Origin: CAIWHR01 sp963786625
Lineage (GTDB): Bacteria > Pseudomonadota > Gammaproteobacteria > Burkholderiales > Casimicrobiaceae
Assembly (NCBI GenBank): GCA_963786625.1
Contig: CAWAZS010000014.1
Span: 310,001-374,000, forward strand
DNA length: 64,000 nt
Direction of reading: 5' to 3'
Translations under genes and position numbers: made by a program
The notes under the pieces: model-generated
What the model was told of the DNA's origin: nothing
The model's input: the letters and a program-made list of their open reading frames with translations, nothing else
The model's database searches: none
Part shown: piece after piece, positions 55,819 to 64,000 of the stretch
How positions within the stretch are numbered: position 1 is the first letter of the stretch
How the letters are laid out: each line of letters opens with the position of its first letter

Positions 55819-55953
55819 GCGCCGCGGCGGGGATCGCGCTCCGGCCGCCACCCGCCGGGCGGCGCGACGCGAAACCGCGGCCGTGCCGGGCGCCGCACCC
55901 GCGCACCCGGCCCGCAGCCCGGTTCACGGACGCCACGAAACAAATCGATCGCC
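55819..55953 (+). other. Gap hisA / hisF
   Basis: 135 bases, very GC-rich, no gene or named element seen. Confidence 0.4.
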
Positions 55954-56712
55954 ATGGGCCTCGCCAAGCGCATCATCCCCTGCCTCGACGTGGCCGAGGG
56001 CCGCGTCGTCAAGGGCGTGAACTTCGTCAATCTCCGCGATGCCGGCGATCCGGTCGAGGTCGCGCGGCGCTACGACGAGCAGGGCGCGGACGAGCTCGCG
56101 TTCCTCGACATCCGCGCGAGCCTGGAGACGCGCGGGCTCCTGTACAGCATGATCGAGGCTGTCGCCGACGAGGTGTTCATCCCGCTCACCGTCGGCGGCG
56201 GCGTCAACTCGGTCGACGACATCCGCGCGCTGCTCAACGCCGGCGCCGACAAGGTCAGCATCAACACGGCCGGGGTCAGGAATCCGGGCCTGTTCGAGGA
56301 GGCCGCCGGGCGCTACGGCGCGCAATGCATCGTCGCAGCGATCGACGCGAAGCAGGCGGCGCCGGAGGCCTGGGAGGTGTACACGCACGGCGGGCGCACG
56401 CCGACGGGGCTCGATGTCGTGGATTGGGCGCGCGAGGTCGTCGCCCGCGGCGCCGGCGAGATCCTGCTCACGAGCATGGATCGCGACGGCGCGCGCACCG
56501 GTTTCGACCTCGCCCTGACGCGGGCGGTGGTCGAAGCAGTCGACGTGCCGGTCATCGCCTCGGGCGGCGTGGGCTCGCTGCAGGACCTCGTCGACGGCAT
56601 CGTCGAGGGCGGCGCCGATGCCGTGCTCGCCGCGTCGATCTTCCACTACGGCGAGTTCACGATCGGACAGGCGAAGGCCGCGATGGCCGCGGCGGGCATC
56701 GAGGTGCGCTGA
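55954..56712 (+). CDS. hisF: Imidazole glycerol phosphate synthase cyclase subunit
   Basis: 252 residues. AKRIIPCLDVAEGRVVKGVNF with catalytic Asp, LTVGGGVNSVDDIRALLNAGADKVSINTA, LLTSMDRDGARTGFD with the second Asp, ASGGVG. Complex with HisH. Confidence 0.97.
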   Translation: MGLAKRIIPCLDVAEGRVVKGVNFVNLRDAGDPVEVARRYDEQGADELAFLDIRASLETRGLLYSMIEAVADEVFIPLTVGGGVNSVDDIRALLNAGADKVSINTAGVRNPGLFEEAAGRYGAQCIVAAIDAKQAAPEAWEVYTHGGRTPTGLDVVDWAREVVARGAGEILLTSMDRDGARTGFDLALTRAVVEAVDVPVIASGGVGSLQDLVDGIVEGGADAVLAASIFHYGEFTIGQAKAAMAAAGIEVR

Positions 56713-56813
56713 CGCGGCGCCGCAAGGGAAGGCGCCGCTCCGGGCGCGCCGTGCTTGACACTGCCGCCCGGCCGCAGAACACTCGCCGCGTGACGATCGA
56801 TGAAGGACCCCGC

Positions 56814-57209
56814 GTGCCGACCATGGACTGGCTCGATCAGGTGAAATGGGGCGCCGACGGCCTGGTCGCGGCGATCGCGCAGGACGCCGCGTCGGGCAAG
56901 GTGCTCACGCTGGCCTGGATGAACCGGGAAGCGCTCGCGCGCACGGTCGCCACGGGCGAGGCGCACTACTGGTCGCGCTCGCGCCGCCGCCTCTGGCACA
57001 AGGGCGAGGAGTCGGGTCACGTGCAGACGGTGCGCGAGGTCAGGCTCGATTGCGACAGCGACGCGCTGCTGCTGCTGGTCGAGCAGGCGGGCGGGATCGC
57101 CTGCCACACCGGGCGCGCCCGCTGCTTCCACCAGCGGCTCGAGGACGGCCGGTGGATCGACGTCGAGCCGGTGGTGAAGGACCCGCGGGCGATCTACGGC
57201 CATGACTGA
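56814..57209 (+). CDS. hisI: Phosphoribosyl-AMP cyclohydrolase
   Basis: 131 residues. AWMNREALARTVATGEAHYWSRSRRRLWHKGEESGH and DCDSDALLLLVEQAGGIACHTGRARCF give the Zn cysteines and Mg aspartates. Start GTG 56814 has GAAGGA six bases upstream; ATG 56823 is possible. Overlaps hisE by eight bases. Confidence 0.95.
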   Translation: MPTMDWLDQVKWGADGLVAAIAQDAASGKVLTLAWMNREALARTVATGEAHYWSRSRRRLWHKGEESGHVQTVREVRLDCDSDALLLLVEQAGGIACHTGRARCFHQRLEDGRWIDVEPVVKDPRAIYGHD

Positions 57210-57540
57210 TTCCGTGCCGCCGCGCCCCGACATTCTCGATCGGCTTGCGGCGACGATCGCATCGCGCAGGGACGCCGACCCGGCCGCGTCCTACGTCGCC
57301 GGGCTGCTCGCCAAGGGCGACGACGCCATCCTGAAGAAGATCGGCGAGGAGGCGACCGAGACGGTCATGGCGGCGAAGGACGGTGATAAACTGCGGATCA
57401 CGGCCGAGGTCGCGGACCTCTGGTTCCACTGTCTGGTGCTGCTCGTGCGGCACGGGCTCGGCCCCGACGACGTGCGCGCCGAGCTCGCGCGGCGCGAGGG
57501 CCTGTCCGGTATCGCCGAAAAGGCATCCCGGAAAACCTGA
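57202..57540 (+). CDS. hisE: Phosphoribosyl-ATP pyrophosphohydrolase
   Basis: 112 residues, all-alpha MazG-like fold. KKIGEEATETVMAAKDGD and EVADLWFHCLVLLVRHG hold the metal-binding acidic residues. Separate from hisI, as usual in betaproteobacteria. Confidence 0.95.
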   Translation: MTDSVPPRPDILDRLAATIASRRDADPAASYVAGLLAKGDDAILKKIGEEATETVMAAKDGDKLRITAEVADLWFHCLVLLVRHGLGPDDVRAELARREGLSGIAEKASRKT

Positions 57541-57613
57541 TGACCCTGCTCGCGGCCGTGACCGCAGCGATTCGCGGGTCGGCAAACGCGAAACGGCAAA
57601 CGGAGGCGGAACG

Positions 57614-57970
57614 GTGCAGGATTGTGTTTTCTGCAGGATCGTGCGGGGCGAGATCCCGTCGCGGAAGGTCTACGAAGACGAGGAGATCCTCGGCTTTCAC
57701 GACATCCAGCCGGTCGCCCCGGTGCATTTCATGCTTGTACCGAAGCGGCACATCGCATCACTGGCGGACGCGACGATGGACGACGCGGCGGTGCTGGGGC
57801 GGATCATGGCGCTTTGCGGCCGGCTCGCCCGCGAGCAGGGCTCGCCGGAAGGATTCCGCACGATCGTCAACACCGGCCGCATCGGCCGGCAGGACGTGAT
57901 GCACGTCCACGTTCACGTGATCGGCGGGCCGAACCCGCTCGGCCCGATGATCGTCCGCAGCGCGACCTGA
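57614..57970 (+). CDS. HIT family nucleotide hydrolase (HinT-like)
   Basis: 118 residues. CVFCRIVRGEIPSRKVYEDE, FHDIQPVAPVHFMLVPKRHI and the HIT motif HVHVHVIGG. Likely cleaves AMP-lysine-type phosphoramidates. Start GTG 57614 with GGAGG seven bases upstream. Sits between hisE and tatA, as in many betaproteobacteria. Confidence 0.95.
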   Translation: MQDCVFCRIVRGEIPSRKVYEDEEILGFHDIQPVAPVHFMLVPKRHIASLADATMDDAAVLGRIMALCGRLAREQGSPEGFRTIVNTGRIGRQDVMHVHVHVIGGPNPLGPMIVRSAT

Positions 57971-57992
57971 GCACGCACACGAGGAGAATCCC

Positions 57993-58229
57993 ATGGGTGG
58001 ATTGAGCATCTGGCACTGGCTGATCGTACTGTTGGTCGTCCTGCTGATCTTCGGCACGAAGAAGCTCCGCAACATCGGCCAGGATCTGGGCGGCGCGGTC
58101 AAGGGCTTCAAGGAAGGGATGAAGACCTCCGAGGAGGTCGCGGGCGCGGAGAAGGAAGCCGAGGCGCCGGCGCAGAAGATCGCCGGCACGACGATCGAGG
58201 GCGAGGCCAGGAAAGAGAAGACGCAGTGA
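57993..58229 (+). CDS. tatA: Sec-independent translocase subunit TatA
   Basis: 78 residues. N-terminal helix GLSIWHWLIVLLVVLLIFG, the FGTKKL hinge, then an amphipathic helix GQDLGGAVKGFKEGMK and an acidic/Lys tail. SD GAGGAG before ATG. Confidence 0.96.
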   Translation: MGGLSIWHWLIVLLVVLLIFGTKKLRNIGQDLGGAVKGFKEGMKTSEEVAGAEKEAEAPAQKIAGTTIEGEARKEKTQ

Positions 58230-58308
58230 CGGCCTGAGCGTTGCGGGTCGGGCGCGAACCGGGCGCCTGGCGTCTGCCGCGGAGCTCCCGACGTTCATCC
58301 GCCGCTTC

Positions 58309-58743
58309 ATGTTCGACATCGGCTTTTCCGAGATCATGGTCATCGCCGTCGTGGCGCTGGTCGTGCTCGGCCCGGAACGGCTGCCGAAGACCGCGCGGAC
58401 GCTCGGCCACCTGTTCGGCCGCTTGCAGCGCTACGTCTCCGACGTCAAGGCGGACATCAATCGTGAGCTCGAGCTCGACGAGCTGCGCAAGCTGCAGAGC
58501 CAGGTGAAATCGGCGGCGCGGGAGTTCGAGACGTCGATGACGACGGCAGTGCAGTCCGTCGAGTCGAATGTCCGCTCGGTCGAGTCCGAGCTCAACGCGG
58601 CGGCCGGCGAGACCAATGCGGCCGCGCCACCCGTCGCCCCGGCATCCGCCCCGGCCGCGCAGCCGCTGCCGCCCCCGGCCCAGCCGGCGCCCGCCCGCGA
58701 AACGCCCCGGCAGGAAGCGCTGCCCGGATTCGAGCAGCATTGA
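58309..58743 (+). CDS. tatB: Sec-independent translocase subunit TatB
   Basis: 144 residues. MFDIGFSEIMVIAVVALVVLGPERLP membrane helix with Glu-8 and the GPERLP hinge, a coiled amphipathic helix (to about 95), then a Pro/Ala tail. The tail is longer than in E. coli helix-for-helix but typical here. Confidence 0.95.
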   Translation: MFDIGFSEIMVIAVVALVVLGPERLPKTARTLGHLFGRLQRYVSDVKADINRELELDELRKLQSQVKSAAREFETSMTTAVQSVESNVRSVESELNAAAGETNAAAPPVAPASAPAAQPLPPPAQPAPARETPRQEALPGFEQH

Positions 58744-58766
58744 CGCGCGGTGACCATTCCTCCGCG

Positions 58767-59541
58767 ATGAGTGCCCCGCCTCCGCCGCCCAGCGGCAGCC
58801 AGGAAACGTTCATTTCGCACCTGATCGAGCTGCGCACGCGCCTCGTGCGCGCGCTGGTCGCCGTCGTCGTCATCCTGCTCTGCCTCGTCCCGTGGGCGAA
58901 GGACATCTACGCGCTGCTCGCGGCCCCGCTGCTCCGCGCGCTCCCGAAGGGCGCGACGATGATCGCCACCGACGTCACCGGGACGTTCTTCGTGCCGCTC
59001 AAGGTCTCGCTGATGGCGGCGTTCCTGCTCGCGCTGCCGTACGTGCTGTGGCAGGCGTGGGCGTTCGTCGCGCCGGGCCTCTATCACCACGAAAAGCGGC
59101 TGGCGGTTCCCGGTGATCGTCTCGAGCTTCGTGTTCTTCCTGATCGGGATGGCGTTCGCCTACTACGTCGTGTTCCCGATCGCCTTCGGCTTCTTCGCTT
59201 CCTATGCTCCGGACGGCGTGACGATGATGACCGACATCGACAAGTACCTGTCGTTCGTGCTGACGATGTTCATCGCCTTCGGCGTCACGTTCGAGGTGCC
59301 GGTGGTCGTGATCGTGCTGGTCCGCCTGGGACTCGTCACGCTGGAGAAGCTCCGCGCGATCCGCGGCTACGTGATCGTCGGCGCGTTCGTCGCCGGCGCG
59401 ATCTTCACGCCGCCGGACGTCGTGTCGCAGCTGCTGCTGGCGATCCCGCTGTGGCTGCTCTACGAATTCGGGCTGCTGATGGCGCGCTTCGTCGTGCCGC
59501 GCGCGGACGGGAGCGCGCCCGCCGAGTCGGAAGCCCGCTGA
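58767..59541 (+). CDS. tatC: Sec-independent translocase subunit TatC (one frameshift)
   Basis: Six-helix core of the Tat translocon. FISHLIELRTRL with the twin-Arg-binding Glu region, FFVPLKVSLMAAFLLALPYVLWQAWAFVAPGLY, then (next frame) FEVPVVVIVLVRLGLVT and FTPPDVVSQLLLAIPLWLLYE. An extra C at 59109-59111 (CCC run) breaks it; corrected length is 257 residues. Confidence 0.95.
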
Positions 59542-59582
59542 GGACCCTCGCCGCGCCGAGACGGGTCGCGGCGCGCCGGTCC

Positions 59583-60731
59583 CTACTGCACGTGCGGCCG
59601 CCGGCCGACGGTGATGTCGACCTCCTGCGGCTTCCGCTCGCGCCAGACCTTGATCTTGACGACGCTCCCCGGGGCGAGCTCGGCGATCCGCGCGAGCAGC
59701 GTCGGGGTGTCGCGCGTCGGCTTGCCGTCGATTTCGAGCACCACGTCGCGTCCCAGGATGCCGGCGCGGTCGGCCGGGCCGTTGCGGACGACGCCGCGGA
59801 TCAGCACGCCGCCGGCGCTCTCGAGCGCGAGGGCGCGCGCGACTTCGGCGGTCACCTCCTGCGGCTCGATCCCCAGCCAGCCCCGCGTCACCTCGCCGTC
59901 GCGGATGATCTGCTCCAGCACGTTGCGTGCGAGCGAGACCGGAATCGCGAAGCCGATCCCGAGCGAGCCGCCCGACTGCGAGAAGATCGTGCTGTTGATG
60001 CCGATCAGATTGCCGGCGGTGTCGACGAGCGCGCCGCCCGAATTGCCCGGATTGATCGCCGCATCGGTCTGGATGAAGTCCTCGAAGCGGTTGATGCCGA
60101 GATAGTTGCGCCCGAGCGCGCTGACGATGCCGAGGGTGACCGTGTTGCCGAAGCCGAAGGGGTTGCCGATCGCCAGCACGAAGTCGCCGACCTGCACCCG
60201 GTCGAGCGTGCCGAAAGTGATCGCCGGGAAGTTCTCGCCGTCGGCCTTGAGCACGGCGAGGTCGGATTCCGGGTCGGTTCCGCGCACCCGCGCGCCGATG
60301 CGCCGTCCGTCGGCGAGCACGAGCTGGATGTCGTCGGCGCCCTCGATCACGTGGTTGTTGGTCAGCACGTAGCCCTCGGGCGACACGATCACGCCCGAGC
60401 CGAGACTCGTTGCGCGCTGCCTCGGCAGCCGCTCGGCGAGGTCGGGGAAGTATCGGCGCAGCAGGGGGTCGTCCGCGAGCGGACCGCGGCTTCGCATCTC
60501 CTTGCTCGTGTAGATGTTGACGACCGCCGGCATCGCCTTCTTCGCGGCATCGGAAAAGCTCGCCACGGTCGGCGTGCTGACGGGCGTCGACGTCTCCTGC
60601 AGCAGGACCACCTGTCCGCCCTTGTCCGTGAACCGGGCAAGCAGGTCCGGACGCAGCGTCGCGACGACGAACAGCGCCGCGAGGCACAGCGTGCAGGCCT
60701 GCGCAAAGAACAGCCAGAACCGGCGAAGCAA
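59583..60731 (-). CDS. DegS/DegQ-type S1C serine protease with one PDZ domain
   Basis: 382 residues. N-terminal membrane anchor (FWLFFAQACTLCLAALFVVATL), then trypsin-like domain with His in TNNHVIEGAD, Asp in DPESDLAVLK and Ser in NPGNSGGALV. One PDZ domain follows (about 285-375). Anchored with one PDZ suggests a DegS-like role in sigma-E signalling, but rseA is not here. Start TTG 60731 has GGAG six bases upstream; no nearer ATG fits. Confidence 0.92.
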   Translation of the reverse strand: MLRRFWLFFAQACTLCLAALFVVATLRPDLLARFTDKGGQVVLLQETSTPVSTPTVASFSDAAKKAMPAVVNIYTSKEMRSRGPLADDPLLRRYFPDLAERLPRQRATSLGSGVIVSPEGYVLTNNHVIEGADDIQLVLADGRRIGARVRGTDPESDLAVLKADGENFPAITFGTLDRVQVGDFVLAIGNPFGFGNTVTLGIVSALGRNYLGINRFEDFIQTDAAINPGNSGGALVDTAGNLIGINSTIFSQSGGSLGIGFAIPVSLARNVLEQIIRDGEVTRGWLGIEPQEVTAEVARALALESAGGVLIRGVVRNGPADRAGILGRDVVLEIDGKPTRDTPTLLARIAELAPGSVVKIKVWRERKPQEVDITVGRRPHVQ

Positions 60732-60757
60732 GAGGGTCTCCGGAACGCGAAAGGCCG

Positions 60758-60763
60758 ATTATA
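60758..60763 (-). promoter_or_regulatory. -10 box of the DegS-like protease gene
   Basis: TATAAT on the minus strand, about 26 bases before the TTG start. The -35 is poor. Confidence 0.5.
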
Positions 60764-60896
60764 GACAATTGCTGCGCCGCAGAAGGCCGGGGCGGCGAGC
60801 CCACCCGCGAACCGGCGGCCGGCCCGGGGCGCGCGGGCCGATCGGCGGCAACCGGCTGATTTGGAGAGAAATTACTGGATCGGGCGATGGTCAGGC

Positions 60897-60926
60897 TTCC
60901 GGCGGGCAGGGCAAATCCCTTATAAT
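60897..60926 (+). promoter_or_regulatory. petABC promoter
   Basis: TTCCGG at 60897-60902, 18 bases, then perfect TATAAT (60921-60926); the ATG of petA is about 80 bases downstream. The whole divergent gap 60732-61007 contains only this and the opposing -10. Confidence 0.55.
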
Positions 60927-61007
60927 CGATGGGTTTGCGAAATGACGCAGGATCGGCGCGGCGCAACGGCCGGAAACGGCCCGGATCGCAAGAGGGGACG
61001 GTTGGTC

Positions 61008-61601
61008 ATGGCGGAAGGCACAGTGGACGAGGGGAAGCGCCGCTTCCTCATCGGGGCGACCGGCGTCGTCGGCGGCGTGGGCGTGGTCGGGGCGGCAACG
61101 CCTTTCGTGATGTCGTTCTTCCCGAGCGAGCGCGCCAAGGCGGCGGGCGCGCCGGTCGAGGTCGACATCGGCAAGCTCGAGCCCGGCCAGAAGATCGACG
61201 TCGAGTGGCGGGGCAAGGTCGTGTGGGTCGTCAATCGCACGAAGCCGATGCTCGAGTCGCTGCCGAAGCTCGATGCCAAGCTCGCCGATCCGAAGTCCGA
61301 GAGCTCGCAGCAGCCGGAATACGCGAAGAACGAGCACCGCTCGATCAAGGACAACGTGCTGGTCATGGTCGGCATCTGCACGCACCTCGGATGCTCGCCG
61401 ACCTACCGTCCGGAAGTGGCGCCGGCCGACCTCGGGGCCGACTGGCTCGGCGGATTCTTCTGCCCCTGCCACCAGTCGAAATTCGACCTGGCGGGCCGCG
61501 TCTACGCCGGCGTCCCGGCGCCGACCAACCTTCCCGTTCCGCCGCACCGATACGTGACGGACACCAGGATCGTCATCGGCGACACCGGCAAGTCGGCGTA
61601 A
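61008..61601 (+). CDS. petA: Ubiquinol-cytochrome c reductase, Rieske Fe-S subunit
   Basis: 197 residues. A twin-Arg-type signal/anchor (GKRRFLIGATG, helix to about 35) fits export by the Tat genes just upstream. Cluster ligands are CTHLGC and CPCHQS. ATG 61008 is chosen by family; earlier in-frame ATGs (60942, 60861) would add a polar leader. Confidence 0.96.
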   Translation: MAEGTVDEGKRRFLIGATGVVGGVGVVGAATPFVMSFFPSERAKAAGAPVEVDIGKLEPGQKIDVEWRGKVVWVVNRTKPMLESLPKLDAKLADPKSESSQQPEYAKNEHRSIKDNVLVMVGICTHLGCSPTYRPEVAPADLGADWLGGFFCPCHQSKFDLAGRVYAGVPAPTNLPVPPHRYVTDTRIVIGDTGKSA

Positions 61602-61614
61602 GGGGACCTCGGCC

Positions 61615-62889
61615 ATGCAAAAGCTTCTGACCTGGATCGACGACCGCTTCCCGCTGACCACGCTCTGGGAGAGCCAGTGGGGCAAGTACGTCGCGCCCAA
61701 GAATTTCAACTTCTGGTACTACTTCGGCTCGCTCGCCGCGCTGGTGCTGGTGATGCAGATCGTGACCGGCATCTTCCTGGCGATGAGCTACAAGCCGGAC
61801 GCGGCGCGGGCGTTCGAATCGGTCGAGTACATCATGCGCGACCTGCCGTGGGGCTGGCTGATCCGCTACATGCACTCGACCGGCGCCTCGATGTTCTTCG
61901 TCGTCGTCTACCTGCACATGTTCCGCGGGCTGATGTACGGCAGCTACCGCAAGCCGCGCGAGCTCACCTGGATCTTCGGCTGCCTGATCTACCTCTGCCT
62001 GATGGCGGAGGCGTTCTTCGGCTACCTGCTCCCGTGGGGCCAGATGTCCTACTGGGGCGCGCAGGTGATCGTCAACCTGTTCTCGGCGGTGCCGGTGATC
62101 GGCGAGGACCTGGGCATCTGGATCCGCGGCGACTACACGATCTCCGACGCCACGCTGAACCGGTTCTTCGCGTTCCACGTGGTCGCCGTGCCGCTGGTGC
62201 TGCTCGGAATCGTCATGGCCCACCTGATGGCGCTGCACGAGACCGGTTCGAACAATCCCGACGGCATCGAGATCAAGAAGCAGCCGAAGGATCCCGCGAC
62301 CGGACTTCCGCTCGACGGCATCAATTCGCACCCGTACTACTCGGTGAAGGACATCGTCGGCGTCGTCGTCTTCCTCGCCGTCTTCTCGATCATCATGTTC
62401 TTCATGCCGGACATGGGCGGCTACTTCCTCGAGGCCAACAACTTCATCCCGGCGGATCCGCTGAAGACGCCGGAGCACATCGCGCCGGTGTGGTATTTCA
62501 CGCCGTACTACGCGATGCTGCGCGCGGTCCCCTCGTTCCTGGGCAGCCAGTTCTGGGGCGTGCTGGTGATGGGTGCCGCGGTGATGATCTTCTTCGCGTT
62601 GCCGTGGCTCGACCGCGGCACGGTCAAGTCGATCCGCTATCGCGGCACGCTCTACAAGTCGTGGCTTGCCGTGTTCGTCGTCAGCTTCCTGATCCTGGGC
62701 TACCTGGGCGTCGTGCCGGTGACGGTCTGGGGCCAGTTCCCGGAGGGCTGGCCGCTGCTCGGGACGGCCGATCGCGCGACGGTGATCGCGCGCGTACTCA
62801 CGGTCACCTACTTCCTGTTCTTCCTGCTGATGCCGTGGTACACGGCGCGCGACAGGACCAAGCCCGTGCCGGACAGGGTGACCGGATGA
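61615..62889 (+). CDS. petB: Ubiquinol-cytochrome c reductase, cytochrome b
   Basis: 424 residues, eight or more membrane helices. Heme His in RYMHSTGASMFFVVVYLHMFRG and FAFHVVAVPLVLLGIVMAHLMALHETGSNNP. The Qo-site motif reads PVWY (HIAPVWYFTPYYAMLRA) instead of PEWY. SD AGGGGA upstream. Overlaps petC by ATGA. Confidence 0.97.
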   Translation: MQKLLTWIDDRFPLTTLWESQWGKYVAPKNFNFWYYFGSLAALVLVMQIVTGIFLAMSYKPDAARAFESVEYIMRDLPWGWLIRYMHSTGASMFFVVVYLHMFRGLMYGSYRKPRELTWIFGCLIYLCLMAEAFFGYLLPWGQMSYWGAQVIVNLFSAVPVIGEDLGIWIRGDYTISDATLNRFFAFHVVAVPLVLLGIVMAHLMALHETGSNNPDGIEIKKQPKDPATGLPLDGINSHPYYSVKDIVGVVVFLAVFSIIMFFMPDMGGYFLEANNFIPADPLKTPEHIAPVWYFTPYYAMLRAVPSFLGSQFWGVLVMGAAVMIFFALPWLDRGTVKSIRYRGTLYKSWLAVFVVSFLILGYLGVVPVTVWGQFPEGWPLLGTADRATVIARVLTVTYFLFFLLMPWYTARDRTKPVPDRVTG

Positions 62890-63696
62890 TGAACATGAGC
62901 GGGTTCAAAGCGCTGCTTGCCGGGCTCCTGCTCGCCGTCGCCGGAGCCGCCGTCGCGGCGGGCGGCGTCGACATCAGGATGGAGCCGTCGCCGGCCAATC
63001 GTCTCGACCTCGAATCGCAGCAACGGGGCGCGCGGACGTTCGTCAACTACTGCCTCAACTGCCACACGGCGCGGTACATGCGCTACAACCGGCTGACCGA
63101 CCTCGGTCTCACCGAAGAGCAGATCCGCGACAACCTGATGTTCGCGACGTCCAAGATCGGCGACACGATGACCGTCGCGATGACGCCCGCCGACGGCAAG
63201 GCATGGTTCGGCGTGACGCCCCCGGACCTGACGGTCGAGGCCCGCGTGCGCGGCACCGACTGGCTGTACAACTATTTCCTCGGCTTCTACCGCGACGACG
63301 CGGCGCCCAGCGGCTGGAACAATCTCGTGTTTCCGAACGTCGCGATGCCGCACGTGCTCGCCGAGCTCTCCGGGTCGAACCGCCTCGTCACCACCGAGTT
63401 CAAGGACCACGAGCAGGCGCAGGCGGCCGCGCTGGCGGCGAAGGGCATCGTCGTCCTCGCGCCCGGCAAGAACCACACGTACGTCGTCAAGACGCTCGCC
63501 GTCGACACGCCGGGGACGCTCACGCCCCGTCGAGTACCGGCAGATGGTCGCCGACCTCGTCAATTTCCTCGATTACATGGGCGAGCCGACGAAGAACAAG
63601 CGGATCAGCCTCGGATTGATCGTCCTGCTGTACCTCGGCGTGCTGTTCGTGTTCGCGTACTGGCTGAAGCGCGAGTACTGGAAGGACGTCCACTGA
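62886..63696 (+). CDS. petC: Ubiquinol-cytochrome c reductase, cytochrome c1 (one frameshift)
   Basis: Signal peptide (LLAGLLLAVAGAAVAAGG), heme-binding CLNCH followed by TARYMRYNRL, axial Met in VAMPHVLAELSG, then (in the next frame) VEYRQMVADLVNFLDYMGEP and a C-terminal anchor helix (LIVLLYLGVLFVFAYWL) ending KREYWKDVH. An extra C in the CCCC run 63525-63528 is the break. Corrected length is 269 residues. ATG 62886 or 62889. Confidence 0.95.
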
Positions 63697-63916
63697 CGCG
63701 GCGCCGCCGGGCCCGGCGCTCGCGCGCCGCGGCGGACGTCCGGCGTCGCGGGCCGCCGGGGGCCACGCGAGCCCCAGGGGCGCGGCTCCCGGTGCCTGCC
63801 GGGCGGGCATCCGCGATATCCGGCAGGGGCCGCGAACTCGCTCCGGCGCCGTTGCTTTCCGGCGCGACGCCCCCATATCCGACTACCAGCCCGCCCCGCG
63901 CGAGGAGAAGCGAACC
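63697..63916 (+). other. Gap petC / sspA
   Basis: 220 bases, mainly GC-rich. A perfect eight-base inverted repeat CCTGCCGG/CCGGCAGG (63795-63802 and 63820-63827) could form a hairpin, without a T-run. No gene. Confidence 0.45.
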
Positions 63917-64000
63917 ATGATGACGCTCTATTCCGGGACCACCGATCCCTTCAGCCAGCGCTGCCGCATCGTGCTGCACGAGAAGGGGATGGACTTCCAG
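63917..64000 (+). CDS. sspA: Stringent starvation protein A, N-terminal fragment
   Basis: 28 codons to the window edge: MMTLYSGTTDPFSQRCR then IVLHEKGMDFQ, the start of the GST-like fold of SspA. SD GAGGAG nine bases upstream. Its place after petABC is the standard betaproteobacterial order. Confidence 0.88.
   Translation, partial: MMTLYSGTTDPFSQRCRIVLHEKGMDFQ

Overview
This 64 kb window is a GC-rich (by eye about 70%) stretch of core chromosome. Gene content and order point to a betaproteobacterium, most likely Burkholderiales-like. The markers are the run murA (queF) hisGDCBHAFIE-HIT-tatABC-degS-like-petABC-sspA, the mlaFEDACB cluster beside a NodI/J-type ABC pair and a BolA protein, and the block kdsD-kdsC-lptC-lptA-lptB-rpoN-hpf-ptsN-hprK-rapZ. 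I see no prophage, integrase, transposase, CRISPR array, toxin-antitoxin pair or defence island, and no tRNA or rRNA operon. The one structural RNA I recognise is RNase P RNA (rnpB).

Layout. 1-3.9 kb, minus strand: hslU, an AEC-type permease, a HAD hydrolase and a truncated COG4091 dehydrogenase. 4.2-7.7 kb, plus: sodC, a degenerate SodC-like lipoprotein, fabI and a CrtI/PYROXD2-like flavoprotein. 7.7-9.3 kb, minus: rnpB and pyrC. 9.5-19 kb, mostly plus: dksA, a STAS protein, hslV, a UbiH-like hydroxylase, dsbC, an SPFH/zinc-ribbon pair, DUF3025 and an SDR. 19-24 kb: small accessory genes, fpr, an FKBP and a PilZ-like protein. 23.7-40.2 kb: one long minus-strand run from kdsD down to tolA, holding LPS assembly, sigma-54, PTS-Ntr, RapZ, UbiX, RuvCAB and TolQRA. 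40.3-64 kb, plus except the DegS-like protease: K+ efflux, Mla lipid transport, ABC exporter, MurA, QueF, complete histidine synthesis, Tat translocase, cytochrome bc1 and the start of sspA.

The genes form coherent sets. KdsD/KdsC and LptCAB make and export LPS, while MlaFEDCBA and TolQRA keep the outer membrane asymmetric and attached. All histidine enzymes except HisZ are present, and HisG is the short form that needs HisZ. TatABC lies directly upstream of its probable client, the Rieske protein PetA.

Two things cut across the annotation. First, at least 18 conserved genes or gene parts are broken by single-base indels, and 17 of the 18 are +1 insertions. Removing one base each restores family-typical lengths, so I treat these as sequence errors, not pseudogenes. 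Second, several gene junctions are filled exactly, from stop codon to start codon, by two families of dispersed GC-rich repeats (A and B below). One of them carries an array of four GAA-loop mini-hairpins. Those intercistronic repeats, the separation of hslV from hslU, and an SPFH protein fused to an excisionase-like HTH are the most unusual features. I did not find a convincing new multi-gene system.
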